A stretch of DNA of 64,000 bases from Kluyvera georgiana ATCC 51603 (lineage in GTDB: Bacteria > Pseudomonadota > Gammaproteobacteria > Enterobacterales > Enterobacteriaceae), in contig NZ_LXEU01000062.1 in NCBI RefSeq assembly GCF_001654985.1, forward strand, positions 1 to 64,000, written 5' to 3'. The notes beneath the pieces were generated by a model. That model worked only from the letters and a program-made list of their open reading frames with translations. It searched no databases and was not told where the DNA came from. The position numbers and the translations under genes were made by a program. Numbering within the stretch: position 1 is the first letter of the stretch; each line of letters begins with the position of its first letter. Below, one piece after another: positions 19,792 to 27,729 of the stretch.

Positions 19792-19941
19792 TATAGGAAT
19801 GCCGATTCAGGATGCTGATGAAAATTTGCATAGCGGTGAGATGTTTACTGGAATGCGCCTCGCAGCTACCAAAATACCGTCTGGAAATGGTACACTCGCG
19901 CGTTTACACTTAATCAAGAATCGTATTCAGGAGAGACAATC

Positions 19942-20478
19942 ATGGCCAGCAGAGGCGTCAACAAGGTGATTCTCGTCGGTAATCTGGGCCAGGACCCGGA
20001 AGTGCGCTACATGCCGAATGGTGGCGCAGTCGCCAACATTACGCTGGCTACTTCCGAATCCTGGCGTGATAAAGCGACCGGTGAAATGAAAGAGCAGACC
20101 GAATGGCACCGCGTTGTGCTGTTTGGCAAACTGGCGGAAGTGGCGGGTGAATACCTGCGTAAAGGCTCTCAGGTTTATATCGAAGGTCAGCTGCGTACCC
20201 GTAAATGGACCGATCAGTCCGGCGTTGAAAAATACACCACGGAAGTGGTGGTGAACGTGGGCGGCACCATGCAGATGCTGGGTGGCCGTCAGGGCGGCGG
20301 CGCACCGGCCGGTGGCAACATGGGCGGCGGCCAGCAGCAGGGCGGTTGGGGTCAGCCTCAGCAGCCGCAGGGTGGCAATCAGTTCAGCGGCGGCGCGCAG
20401 TCTCGCCCGCAGCAGCAGTCCGCTCCGGCACCGTCTAACGAACCGCCGATGGATTTCGACGACGATATCCCGTTCTGA
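19942..20478 (+). CDS. ssb: Single-stranded DNA-binding protein Ssb
   Basis: Homotetrameric ssDNA-binding protein, 178 residues. The N-terminal OB fold (about 1-112) includes the DNA-stacking W54-region [20 protein letters not shown]. It is followed by a Gly/Gln/Pro-rich linker (113-165) and the acidic protein-interaction tip [16 protein letters not shown] ribosome-binding site precedes the ATG. Confidence 0.99.
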   Translation: MASRGVNKVILVGNLGQDPEVRYMPNGGAVANITLATSESWRDKATGEMKEQTEWHRVVLFGKLAEVAGEYLRKGSQVYIEGQLRTRKWTDQSGVEKYTTEVVVNVGGTMQMLGGRQGGGAPAGGNMGGGQQQGGWGQPQQPQGGNQFSGGAQSRPQQQSAPAPSNEPPMDFDDDIPF

Positions 20479-20514
20479 TTTGCCGCCGTTTCGACGGCGC
20501 TCATCAAGACGCTC

Positions 20515-20548
20515 AAAACCCTGCTTCGGCAGGGTTTTTGCTTTTTTA
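20515..20548 (+). terminator. Terminator of ssb
   Basis: Stem AAAACCCTG/CAGGGTTTT closed by a CTTCGG-type loop and followed by a T-rich tract. It lies 37 nt after the ssb stop. Confidence 0.9.
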
Positions 20549-20571
20549 ATGCGCACCATCAGCCGACATCA

Positions 20572-20586
20572 GCACCGCTTCGGTGC
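20572..20586 (+). promoter_or_regulatory. Candidate NtrC enhancer site
   Basis: GCACC-N5-GGTGC is a full match to the core of the NtrC binding consensus. Its centre is about 110 nt upstream of the start expected from the sigma-54 promoter at 20664-20677, the usual enhancer distance. A half-site GCACC lies at 20553-20557. The palindrome could instead be a UUCG-type RNA hairpin after ssb, though no T run follows. Confidence 0.6.
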
Positions 20587-20661
20587 GCGAGTTGCCCCGC
20601 GTTAATCGCCGTTTTTTGAATCTCATTCACATAACCATCAGATAATTAACAAAAATAACAA

Positions 20662-20678
20662 TTGGCACGCTTTGTGCC
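20662..20678 (+). promoter_or_regulatory. Sigma-54 promoter of the GGT-like operon
   Basis: TTGGCACGCTTTGTGCC has the invariant GG (20664-20665) and GC (20676-20677) exactly ten bases apart, with one mismatch in the TTGC element. The predicted start is near 20689, about 29 nt before the first gene. Confidence 0.7.
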
Positions 20679-20706
20679 TACATCCGTGTATACACACATG
20701 TAGGCA
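20675..20706. promoter_or_regulatory. 32-nt palindrome at the operon start
   Basis: Outer arms TGCCTACAT (20675-20683) and ATGTAGGCA (20698-20706) surround a perfect inner palindrome GTGTATACAC (20686-20695), all with one common centre. Only two base pairs are mismatched. It overlaps the -12 element, the predicted start and the ribosome-binding site. It is a likely operator, perhaps for the GntR regulator encoded by the third gene. Confidence 0.6.
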
Positions 20707-20717
20707 AGGTGCAGACG

Positions 20718-22325
20718 ATGACTCAGATCCAATCAGCTAAATGTATGCAGGGCATGGCCGTTGCGCCGCACTCGCTGGCCGCCGAAAGCGCGGTGGCCGT
20801 TTTGCGTGACGGCGGCAATGCGGTTGAGGCGATGGTCGCCGCCGCGGCGACCGTCGCGGTGGTTTACCCACATATGAACGGCATCGGCGGCGATGGATTC
20901 TGGCTAATTTCCCGGCCCGGCGAAGAGCCGGTGGCGATTCAGGCCTGTGGCTTTGCGGCAGAAAAAGCGAATATCGATTTTTATCGCCAGGCGGGCTACA
21001 CGCAGGTTCCGGTACGCGGCCCGCTGGCGGCCAATACCGTCGCGGGCACGGTTGGCGGCTGGGAGCGCGCGCTGGAGTGGGCGGGAGAACATACGGACAA
21101 CGCGGCGCTGCCGTTAACGCGTCTGCTGCACGATGCTATTCACTATGCGCGTCATGGCGTGCCGGTCACCTCTGGGCTGCATCAACAGATTACCGCGCGG
21201 CTGCCGCAGCTCGGTCAGTATCCCGGATTTTGCGGCCTGTTTGCGCCGGAAGGTCAGGCGCTCACCCCTGACGATTTACTGCTTTAGCCCGCGCTTGCTA
21301 ACACGCTGGAACGCCTGGCAACCCATGGGCTTGGGGATTTTTATCATGGTGAAACCGCACGTCTGATCGCCAGCGAACTGGAAGCCGCCGGGAGCTTGCT
21401 GCGCTTTAGCGATCTTGATGCTTATCGCGCGGCGCGGGTGAAGCCGCTGGCGCTGGAAACGGATATTGGAACGGTTTATAACCTCCCGCCGCCGTCGCAG
21501 GGGCTGGTCTCGCTGCTGATTACCGGCATGATTGAGCAGCAGCGTAAAAAAGGCGCAATTGCTGACGAAACGGATTTTGTTCACCACTGTGTCGAAGCAA
21601 CCAAGCTGGCGTTTACCCTGCGCGATCGCCACATCACAGATCCAGCGCATATGACGCTTGACCCACAGTCGCTGCTGACGGCAGACAATATCGCTCAGCT
21701 TAGCGCGCAGATTGTGCCCGACCGGGCACAGTCCTGGGGTAAAGGACGCGGGCCGGCGGATACCGTCTGGATGGGCGTTATCGACGGCTCCGGCACCGCG
21801 GTCAGCTTTATTCAGAGCATCTATCACGAGTTCGGCAGCGCGGTGATCCTCGCCGATAGCGGCATCATCTGGCAAAACCGCGGCAGCAGTTTTTCGCTGG
21901 ACCCGAGCGCCACCAACCCGCTTCAACCGGGCCGTCTGCCGTTCCATACCCTCAACCCCGGGTTGGCGAGGCTGGCCAACGGCGATGCGCTGGTATACGG
22001 CAGCATGGGCGGTGACGGCCAGCCGCAGACGCTGGCAGCGGTTTTTGACCGCATTCTCCATCAGAACATGACGCCTCAGGCGGCTATCGCCGCTCCGCGC
22101 TGGCTGTTAGGGCGCACCTGGGGCGAGAGCAGCGACACGCTGAAGATTGAAAGCCGCCTGAGAGCGGCGACTACCGAGACCCTCAAACAGTACGGCCATG
22201 ACGTCGAGATTTACCCCCCTTACGACGACCTCATGGGGCATGCCGGGGCAATCCTCCGGCATGGCAACGGCATGCTGGAAGGCGGAAGCGACCCGCGTAG
22301 CGACGGCGGCGTCGCCCGCTGGTAA
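20718..22325 (+). pseudogene. Gamma-glutamyltransferase/oxamate amidohydrolase-like gene, amber nonsense
   Basis: A gene for an Ntn-hydrolase of the gamma-glutamyltransferase family, about 535 codons, interrupted by a single in-frame TAG at 21285-21287 (codon 190). Reading continues in the same frame on both sides (LTPDDLLL, stop, PALANTLERLA), so one C-to-T change of a CAG would explain it. The autocleavage/nucleophile Thr codon (21762-21764, in DTVWMGVID) and the GSMGGDGQPQ motif lie after the stop, so the truncated product cannot be active. The ATG at 20718 follows AGGcAAGG; a GTG at 20709 is also possible. The pairing with an OFA-type transporter suggests an HpxW-like oxamate amidohydrolase, but a YwrD-like GGT is equally possible. 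Confidence 0.8.
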
Positions 22326-22419
22326 CCCAGCATTTTCCAACTGAAACATTCCTGGAATGACGCGGCGCGTAAAACGCGCCCGCTTTCTGGCGACATTTTT
22401 TCGTCTATTGGAGCGTAAA

Positions 22420-23676
22420 ATGACCGTTCTCAGAGAACCTTTGGTGGCACCAAAATTTGGCAAATGGGCGCAGCTGGTGTTGGGGCTTATCTGTATGGCC
22501 TCCATCTCCAGCCCGCAGTATGTGTGGACGCTGCTGACTAAACCGCTGACCGAAAAGCTGGGTGTGGGCCTGCCTGAGCTGCAGGTGACCTTTTCACTGC
22601 TCATTATTCTGCAAACCTTCTTTTCTCCTTTCCAGGGACGTCTGGTTGAACGGTTTGGCCCCCGACTGCTGATCTCGATTGGCACGGTAATGGCCGGAAT
22701 GAGCTGGGTGCTCTCCGCGCACATTAACGGCCTGGTGGCGCTGTATCTGGTCTACGGCTGCATCGGGGGGGTGGGCACCGGGATTGTGTATATCGGTGTG
22801 GTGGGGCTGATGGTGAAGTGGTTCCCGCAAAACCGGGGCTTTGCCGCAGGGGCCGTGGCGGCGGGGTATGGCATGGGGGCGATTTTGACCACCTTCCCGA
22901 TCTCGATTTCGCTGGGCAACTATGGCCTGGAGCAGACCATGACCGTGTTCGGTATCGTCTTCGCTATCGTGGGTCTGCTGGCCAGTCAGGGGTTGAGTCT
23001 GCCGCCTCACTCGACCGTGCAGCCCATCAGCCGGAAAATCGTGCAGGGGACGCGTCAGTTCACCTCTCGCGAAATGCTGCGCCAGCCGCTGTTCTGGCTG
23101 ATGTTTGCCATGATGGCGATGATGTCCACTTCCGGGCTCATGGTGACCTCGCAAATGGCCATCTTTGCTGAGGATTTCGGCATCAGTAAAGCGGTGGTAT
23201 TCGGCATGGCCGCGCTGCCGTTGGCGTTGACCATCGACCGCTTTACCAACGGTCTGACCCGCCCGCTGTTCGGTTTTATTTCCGACCGTTACGGTCGTGA
23301 AAAGACCATGTTTATCGCCTTTGCTCTCGAAGGGGTGGCGATGACGCTATGGCTGGCCTGCCGGGAAGATCCGCTGCTGTTCGTGCTGCTCTCCGGGGTG
23401 GTGTTCTTCGGCTGGGGTGAGATTTTCTCGCTGTTCCCCTCCACGCTGACCGACACGTTCGGCAGCGAGCATGCCGCCTCGAACTACGGCTGGCTGTATA
23501 TCTCGCAGGGGATTGGCTCGATTTTCGGCGGGCCGCTGGCCGCGCTGCTGTACCAGCATACTCAAGGGTGGCACGTGGTCTTTGGCTGTGCGATTACCCT
23601 TGATTTCATCACCGCCGGGCTGGCGCTGTGGGTGCTGAAACCCTGGCGTGCGCGCTTTATTCGCCAGCACAGTTAA
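22420..23676 (+). CDS. MFS transporter, oxalate/formate antiporter (OFA) family-like
   Basis: A 418-residue inner-membrane transporter with about twelve hydrophobic helices. The start WAQLVLGLICMASISSPQYVWTLLTKPL and the RLVERFGPR loop between helices 2 and 3 resemble the OFA subfamily. The second MFS loop is FISDRYGREKTMF. It begins 94 nt after the GGT-like gene with a TTGGAG site, and 12 nt before the GntR gene, so the three form one operon. The substrate is unknown; a dicarboxylate or its monoamide would fit the neighbour. Confidence 0.8.
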   Translation: MTVLREPLVAPKFGKWAQLVLGLICMASISSPQYVWTLLTKPLTEKLGVGLPELQVTFSLLIILQTFFSPFQGRLVERFGPRLLISIGTVMAGMSWVLSAHINGLVALYLVYGCIGGVGTGIVYIGVVGLMVKWFPQNRGFAAGAVAAGYGMGAILTTFPISISLGNYGLEQTMTVFGIVFAIVGLLASQGLSLPPHSTVQPISRKIVQGTRQFTSREMLRQPLFWLMFAMMAMMSTSGLMVTSQMAIFAEDFGISKAVVFGMAALPLALTIDRFTNGLTRPLFGFISDRYGREKTMFIAFALEGVAMTLWLACREDPLLFVLLSGVVFFGWGEIFSLFPSTLTDTFGSEHAASNYGWLYISQGIGSIFGGPLAALLYQHTQGWHVVFGCAITLDFITAGLALWVLKPWRARFIRQHS

Positions 23677-23688
23677 TGCGGAGCACTT

Positions 23689-24393
23689 ATGACGGTCACG
23701 ACATCGGAACCCACGCCACTTCTGGCGCATTCAGAGCGGGTGTTTCTGCAGCTGCGGCAGGAGATTTATCAGTTTGTCCTGCTGCCCGGCGATCGTTTCA
23801 CGGAGGTGGACATTGCCCGCCGCCTGGGATGTTCCCGCACGCCGGTTCGCGAAGCGCTGCTATTGCTGCAAAACGAGGGGCTGGTCAGACGCTGTCTGCG
23901 TAACGGGTGGGAAGTTTTTCCCATTGATTTCGATGTCTATGAAGACCTGTACGAGACGCGCGCGCTGATTGAAGTGAATACGGTGCGCGCTCTGTGCCGT
24001 TCGACGTCGGCAAAGGTGAACCGTGAGGGACTTGCCGGGCTGAACGCTATCTGGCGGGTTGCGCCGCGGGAGGGGCTGGCTTGCGATGATATTGCCGCGC
24101 TGGACGAACAGTTTCACCTTGCGCTCACCGAGGCGGCGGGTAATCGGGAGTTGACGGCGATTCTGACCAATATCACCAACCGCATTCGCATTATGCGGCG
24201 GCTCGATTTTGAATATGAAACCCGTGTTAACCAGACCTACAAAGAGCACGCGGAGCTGCTGGAAGCCATTGAACAGCGTGATGAAGCGCGCGCGGTCGCG
24301 CTGATCACGGCGCATATTCAGGACGCTTATCAGGGGGCCAGCACCATTACCCTGCGACGTTTGCAGGGGGTACGGGTCAAACAAATACCGTAA
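23689..24393 (+). CDS. GntR-family regulator (FCD domain)
   Basis: A 234-residue regulator. The N-terminal winged helix (about residues 15-80) includes GDRFTEVDIARRLGCSRTPVREALLLLQNEGLV. The C-terminal FCD ligand domain (about 88-215) has the metal-binding pattern of the FadR branch (DEQFHLALTEAAGN and HAELLEAIEQRD). As last gene of the operon it probably represses its own promoter through the palindrome at 20675-20706. The effector is presumably the transported compound. Confidence 0.85.
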   Translation: MTVTTSEPTPLLAHSERVFLQLRQEIYQFVLLPGDRFTEVDIARRLGCSRTPVREALLLLQNEGLVRRCLRNGWEVFPIDFDVYEDLYETRALIEVNTVRALCRSTSAKVNREGLAGLNAIWRVAPREGLACDDIAALDEQFHLALTEAAGNRELTAILTNITNRIRIMRRLDFEYETRVNQTYKEHAELLEAIEQRDEARAVALITAHIQDAYQGASTITLRRLQGVRVKQIP

Positions 24394-24399
24394 CCGGGG

Positions 24400-25911
24400 C
24401 TAGCCGTTGTTTTTATCGGTGGCGGGCAAAATCGGCGGTTTCCCCGTCGCTGCCCGCTTCCGGTTCATCTCATCGAGAATCAGCCGATAGGCGATATAGT
24501 ACTTATAGATGTTGCTCACGTAGGTGACCGTTTCGGCTCCAATCTTCTCGGCAGCGAGGTTTTCCACGTTACCAAACCAGATGTTAGGGTCAAAACCGCG
24601 CTTTTTCGTCTCCGTACGCAGACGCGCAATCCGTGCCGGGCCAGCATTATAAGAGGCGAAAGAAAACAGTGCCTTATCCAGCTGCGTCATCGGTTCGTCA
24701 CCGTAGTAGCGGTCGATCATCCAGCGCATATACTTCACCCCGGCGTGGATATTCGGATCCAGTTGCTTGATATCACCTACCTTCAATTCTTTGCCGGTGC
24801 TCGGCATCACCTGCATGACGCCAATCGCGCCAACGTGACTGCGCACGGACTGATTCAGCCGCGACTCCTGATAACCCTGTGCCGCCATCAGCAGCCAGTC
24901 GACGTCATAACGGTCGCCGTATTTGCGAAAAATCTCGACCATCTTCAAAAATTTGCGCCGTTCTTTCTCTGCTGCGGCATTTTTGACGTATTTCGCGCTT
25001 TTCAGATAGCGGAGCAACAGGGTATTGCCCAGGGTGCTGCCCTGGCGGTTGTCTTTAATAAAACCGTTGAGCTTCGCCAGCAACTGCGGGTTATCTTTGC
25101 GCACCGCCCAGGCGATGTTGCCGTTATCGCGTAGCACAATATCTTCATGAACCTGGATTTTCGGGAACACCTGTTTCCAGAACAGCGCTTTGTGGCGATC
25201 GACCACGATCAGCGGAATCAGCCCGGCGTTGAGCATTTCCAGCAGATCCTCGTCTTCCAGCGCTTCGGGGGCGGGCTTGATGACGACGGGTGGGAGAGAG
25301 GCTTTGGCAAAGCGCGCATTGAGGGCTTCAAGGCTTTCATAGTAGCTGGATGAACGACGGACAAAGACCGTCTTACCGGCGAGCTCGTCCACGTTTTTCA
25401 CCTGCGGTGACGCGGGGCCCGAGATCAGCAGTTCCTGAATATCGCTGTAAATCGGGGCAGTGAAAGCCACCTGCTGCTGGCGTGCTGCGGTGATCGTAAG
25501 ATTGGCTGCGGCAATATCGCCTTTACCTTCGTTCAGGGCAGTAAAGAGATTATCGCGGGTCACCGGAACGAAGATAATTCGCACCTTGAGGTGGCGCTGC
25601 TTGAGCTTTTTCTCTTTGGTCAGCTGGGCATTCAGGCTGCGTTCAAATTCGGCGAAGATATCGTGGGTGGCCCCGCGCTGCTGGCCTTTATCGATAAAAA
25701 AGAAGGTTTTGCTGTAGGTGGTCAACACGCGAATGACCCGGCGGTCGAGCATGCCAGGCTGGTCGCCCTTCCAGGGCTGCATAATGCTCTCGATATTGAC
25801 CTCAAGCGCGTCGGGCGAGTCCTCTGGCTGTACGGCGGCGAAAGCGGCGCCGGTCAACAGCAGGGCGCTCAGGCAGGCGGTGAGAAAACGGCTAACAGGG
25901 ATGGCGTTCAT
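24400..25911 (-). CDS. MltF-like lytic transglycosylase with solute-binding domain
   Basis: A 503-residue exported protein of the MltF type. A signal peptide (about 1-26) is followed by a family-3 solute-binding-like domain (about 58-300) and a C-terminal SLT lysozyme-like domain (about 325-480). Catalytic Glu349 is in AAQGYQESRLN, with the following HVGAIGVMQVMP and SFASYNAGPARIARL motifs. It should cleave peptidoglycan to anhydromuropeptides in the periplasm. The signal has no lipobox Cys, unlike some Mlt proteins. It is convergent with the GntR gene (6 nt apart) and absent from this position in K-12. The start at 25911 has a GGAG site. Confidence 0.85.
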   Translation of the reverse strand: MNAIPVSRFLTACLSALLLTGAAFAAVQPEDSPDALEVNIESIMQPWKGDQPGMLDRRVIRVLTTYSKTFFFIDKGQQRGATHDIFAEFERSLNAQLTKEKKLKQRHLKVRIIFVPVTRDNLFTALNEGKGDIAAANLTITAARQQQVAFTAPIYSDIQELLISGPASPQVKNVDELAGKTVFVRRSSSYYESLEALNARFAKASLPPVVIKPAPEALEDEDLLEMLNAGLIPLIVVDRHKALFWKQVFPKIQVHEDIVLRDNGNIAWAVRKDNPQLLAKLNGFIKDNRQGSTLGNTLLLRYLKSAKYVKNAAAEKERRKFLKMVEIFRKYGDRYDVDWLLMAAQGYQESRLNQSVRSHVGAIGVMQVMPSTGKELKVGDIKQLDPNIHAGVKYMRWMIDRYYGDEPMTQLDKALFSFASYNAGPARIARLRTETKKRGFDPNIWFGNVENLAAEKIGAETVTYVSNIYKYYIAYRLILDEMNRKRAATGKPPILPATDKNNG

Positions 25912-26020
25912 GGTGCGGCACTCCGCAGGGCGCATCCCTCTATTTTAGTCGAGCGAAGCTAAAACACCCTGTTGGAGCAGGGCTTTTTCATGCGCTTCGC
26001 CGCCGCGAAATTCAGGCCAT

Positions 26021-26048
26021 AAAAAACCCCGACGTGTCGGGGTTTTTC
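26021..26048. terminator. Bidirectional terminator downstream of yjcB
   Basis: Six A, a CCCCGA/TCGGGG stem with 4-nt loop, then five T. It is 5 nt after the yjcB stop on the minus strand. A second weaker hairpin (CCCTG/CAGGG, then CTTTTT) stands at 25967-25988. Confidence 0.85.
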
Positions 26049-26052
26049 TTAA

Positions 26053-26334
26053 TCAGTACATGGCCACCGGCCATTCCGGCGGCGCCTGGCTCATCACTTC
26101 AACCATCACATCTTTGATGTTGTTGAAAATGGTGGCGATGTCTACCATCGTGATGCCCAGTAACCCGGTTGCAAACCAGCACGCCGCTGCGACACCCAGC
26201 ATACCGCTGATGACCGCGAGACCGGCGTAGTCGGATTTACGAAATTGAATTTTCAGGGTACTGGCGAGAAACATCAGTACCGCGCTGGTTAACGGCCAGC
26301 GTAACAGTGCGACGCCTGCGGTAATGGACACCAT
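26053..26334 (-). CDS. yjcB: YjcB family membrane protein
   Basis: A 93-residue protein of unknown function, recognised by VALLRWPLTSAVLMFLASTLKIQFRKSDYAGLAVISG and the conserved CWFATGLLGITM segment. Two or three hydrophobic helices suggest an inner-membrane protein. In K-12 it lies between ssb and pdeC; pdeC is missing here and soxS follows. Confidence 0.9.
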   Translation of the reverse strand: MVSITAGVALLRWPLTSAVLMFLASTLKIQFRKSDYAGLAVISGMLGVAAACWFATGLLGITMVDIATIFNNIKDVMVEVMSQAPPEWPVAMY

Positions 26335-26558
26335 GAGATTTCATCCTCAGAGATAAACAACAAGTTGCCCTGACAGCACTTATTGATTGAGGCGCAAGGC
26401 GCTCAGGCTATCTGAAGGCATTCACAAATTGAATGAAACAGTGTTTTTGTTTCATCTCAATGTGTGAACTATATCACGTTTGTTGTTTTATTCACCAGAG
26501 GTAAACGCAGGATTTTTTGTCAACGCCGCGGCTCAGTACAGGCCGCGGCGAAGCGATG
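26335..26558. other. Intergenic region between yjcB and soxS without a gene
   Basis: It holds the AT-rich yjcB upstream region, including a direct repeat of GTTTCAT-like sequence (26430-26460). At 26524-26550 there is a perfect 9-bp GC stem (CGCCGCGGC/GCCGCGGCG, 9-nt loop) just after the soxS stop. No T run follows the hairpin in the soxS direction. The diguanylate phosphodiesterase gene pdeC found here in K-12 is absent. Confidence 0.6.
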
Positions 26559-26888
26559 TTACGCGGAGATCTGATGGCGATAGTCCGTCGGCGTGCGGTC
26601 AAACTCGCGGCGGAATACGCGAGAGAAGGTCTGCTGAGAGACATAACCCAGATCCATCGCGATATCGAAGATGGGGCGCTGGGTGGTGCGCAGCGCTTCC
26701 GCCGCCAGCAGCAGGCGCCGCTGGCGAATGTACTCGCCCAGCGTCTGGTGCATCACGGTGCGGAACATTCTTTGCAGATACCACTTCGAGTAGCCGGATT
26801 TTCTGGCCACGATGTCGATATTAAGCGGTTGATCGATATGTTCATCTATCCATTCAGTAAGAGTATGAATAATTTCCCGATGGGACAT
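26559..26888 (-). CDS. soxS: Superoxide response activator SoxS (AraC family)
   Basis: A 109-residue AraC/XylS-type protein made only of the DNA-binding domain, with two helix-turn-helix units (about residues 25-46 and 75-98). The signature FDIAMDLGYVSQQTFSRVFRREFDRTPTDYR is present. It activates sodA, fumC, zwf and similar genes when SoxR is oxidised. It has two residues more than E. coli at the C-terminus (ISA). Divergent from soxR. Confidence 0.98.
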   Translation of the reverse strand: MSHREIIHTLTEWIDEHIDQPLNIDIVARKSGYSKWYLQRMFRTVMHQTLGEYIRQRRLLLAAEALRTTQRPIFDIAMDLGYVSQQTFSRVFRREFDRTPTDYRHQISA

Positions 26889-26937
26889 AAGGCTCTCCCC
26901 GTTGTCTATTTTCGCGTCGATTTCTTGTCTGGCGGCG

Positions 26938-26968
26938 AGTATAATTCCTCAAGTTAACTTGAGGTAAA
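26938..26968 (-). promoter_or_regulatory. soxS promoter with SoxR operator
   Basis: On the minus strand -35 TTTACC and -10 TATACT are separated by an overlong 19-nt spacer holding the perfect 18-bp palindrome CCTCAAGTTAACTTGAGG (26947-26964). This is the classic MerR-type arrangement in which oxidised SoxR realigns the promoter elements. Confidence 0.97.
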
Positions 26969-26975
26969 GCGTATT

Positions 26976-27434
26976 ATGGAAAAAAAATCGACCCGCATAA
27001 AATCGCTGCTCACGCCCGGTGAGGTAGCGAAACGAACGGGGGTTGCGGTCTCTGCGCTGCATTTTTATGAGAGTAAAGGGCTGATCCACAGCACGCGCAA
27101 CAGCGGTAATCAGCGGCGCTATAAGCGCGATGTGCTGCGCTACGTGGCGATCATTAAAATTGCCCAGCGCCTGGGCATTCCGCTGGCGACGATCGGCGAT
27201 TCCTTTAGCGTGCTGCCGGAAAACCACACGTTAGGCCCGCGCGACTGGAAACACCTCACGACCCAATGGCGGGAAGAGCTGGATAAACGCATTCACGCCA
27301 TGGAGGCGCTGCGAGACCAGCTCGACGGCTGTATCGGCTGCGGCTGCATGTCGTTGCGCGACTGTCCGCTGCGTAACCCGGGCGATAAGCTGGGTGAAGA
27401 GGGCACCGGCGCGCGTCTGCTGGAAGACGAATAA
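26976..27434 (+). CDS. soxR: Redox-sensing regulator SoxR
   Basis: MerR-family sensor of redox-cycling drugs, 152 residues. The winged helix at 11-60 starts [22 protein letters not shown]. The [2Fe-2S] cluster ligands are Cys119, Cys122, Cys124 and Cys130 in [12 protein letters not shown]. It activates only soxS through the palindrome in the divergent promoter. A terminator follows. Confidence 0.98.
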   Translation: MEKKSTRIKSLLTPGEVAKRTGVAVSALHFYESKGLIHSTRNSGNQRRYKRDVLRYVAIIKIAQRLGIPLATIGDSFSVLPENHTLGPRDWKHLTTQWREELDKRIHAMEALRDQLDGCIGCGCMSLRDCPLRNPGDKLGEEGTGARLLEDE

Positions 27435-27440
27435 TCCTCC

Positions 27441-27472
27441 GCGATCCTCTCCCCAGGATTGCGACATTTTTG
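27441..27472 (+). terminator. Terminator of soxR
   Basis: Stem GCGATCCT/AGGATTGC (one wobble pair, 6-nt loop) followed by GACATTTTTG, 6 nt after the soxR stop. Confidence 0.7.
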
Positions 27473-27501
27473 CCATAGAATTGTTGCCGGATTGCGCATA
27501 A

Positions 27502-27517
27502 ACGATAACGTTTGCGC
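27502..27517 (-). promoter_or_regulatory. Candidate PurR box 1 upstream of ghxP
   Basis: GCGCAAACGTTATCGT on the minus strand agrees with 9 of the 11 fixed positions of the PurR consensus. E. coli ghxP (yjcD) belongs to the PurR regulon. Confidence 0.55.
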
Positions 27518-27600
27518 ATGGGTTGGTGAATTCTTCATCGGTAATCGTTAATTTTCATAAACCAGGGCAAACTTCTGTTGAAAAAGGGGACATAAAAGCC

Positions 27601-27616
27601 AGATAATCGTTTGCCT
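27601..27616 (-). promoter_or_regulatory. Candidate PurR box 2 upstream of ghxP
   Basis: AGGCAAACGATTATCT on the minus strand agrees with 10 of 11 fixed PurR positions. Confidence 0.6.
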
Positions 27617-27710
27617 CGGATTTTCGGACGCTTCTTATGCCGTAAATCCGCAGACCAACCTCATCACGCACTCGCGCAGATGAGGTATTCCGATTCTCGT
27701 TTTGTCTGCG
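27617..27710 (+). other. Structured leader region of ghxP
   Basis: Three possible stems are seen: CGGATTT/AAATCCG (27617-27623 with 27644-27650), CCTCATC/GATGAGG (27659-27665 with 27679-27685) and CGCAGAC/GTCTGCG (27649-27655 with 27704-27710). The first and third share two bases, so they exclude each other. A T run follows at 27727-27733. It does not match the purine riboswitch core. Confidence 0.4.
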
Positions 27711-27713
27711 CGG

Positions 27714-27729
27714 AGTTAATCGTTTGCTT
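27714..27729 (-). promoter_or_regulatory. Candidate PurR box 3 upstream of ghxP
   Basis: AAGCAAACGATTAACT on the minus strand agrees with 10 of 11 fixed PurR positions. It lies 113 bp from box 2 and 113 nt before the ghxP start. Confidence 0.6.

Larger units (their letters stand above)
27428..27567 (-). ncRNA. Possible SraL (RyjA) small RNA, by position
   Basis: In E. coli and Salmonella the stationary-phase RNA SraL is encoded on the strand opposite soxR, between soxR and ghxP, with its end overlapping the soxR 3' end. The same space is present here and the minus strand can form a hairpin at 27441-27462. Boundaries are assumed from the known length of about 140 nt, and no clear T run was found. 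Confidence 0.3.

Noticed and set aside
26524-26550. Rho-independent terminator of soxS
   Set aside because: The stem is strong, but on the minus strand it is followed by an A-rich, not T-rich, stretch.
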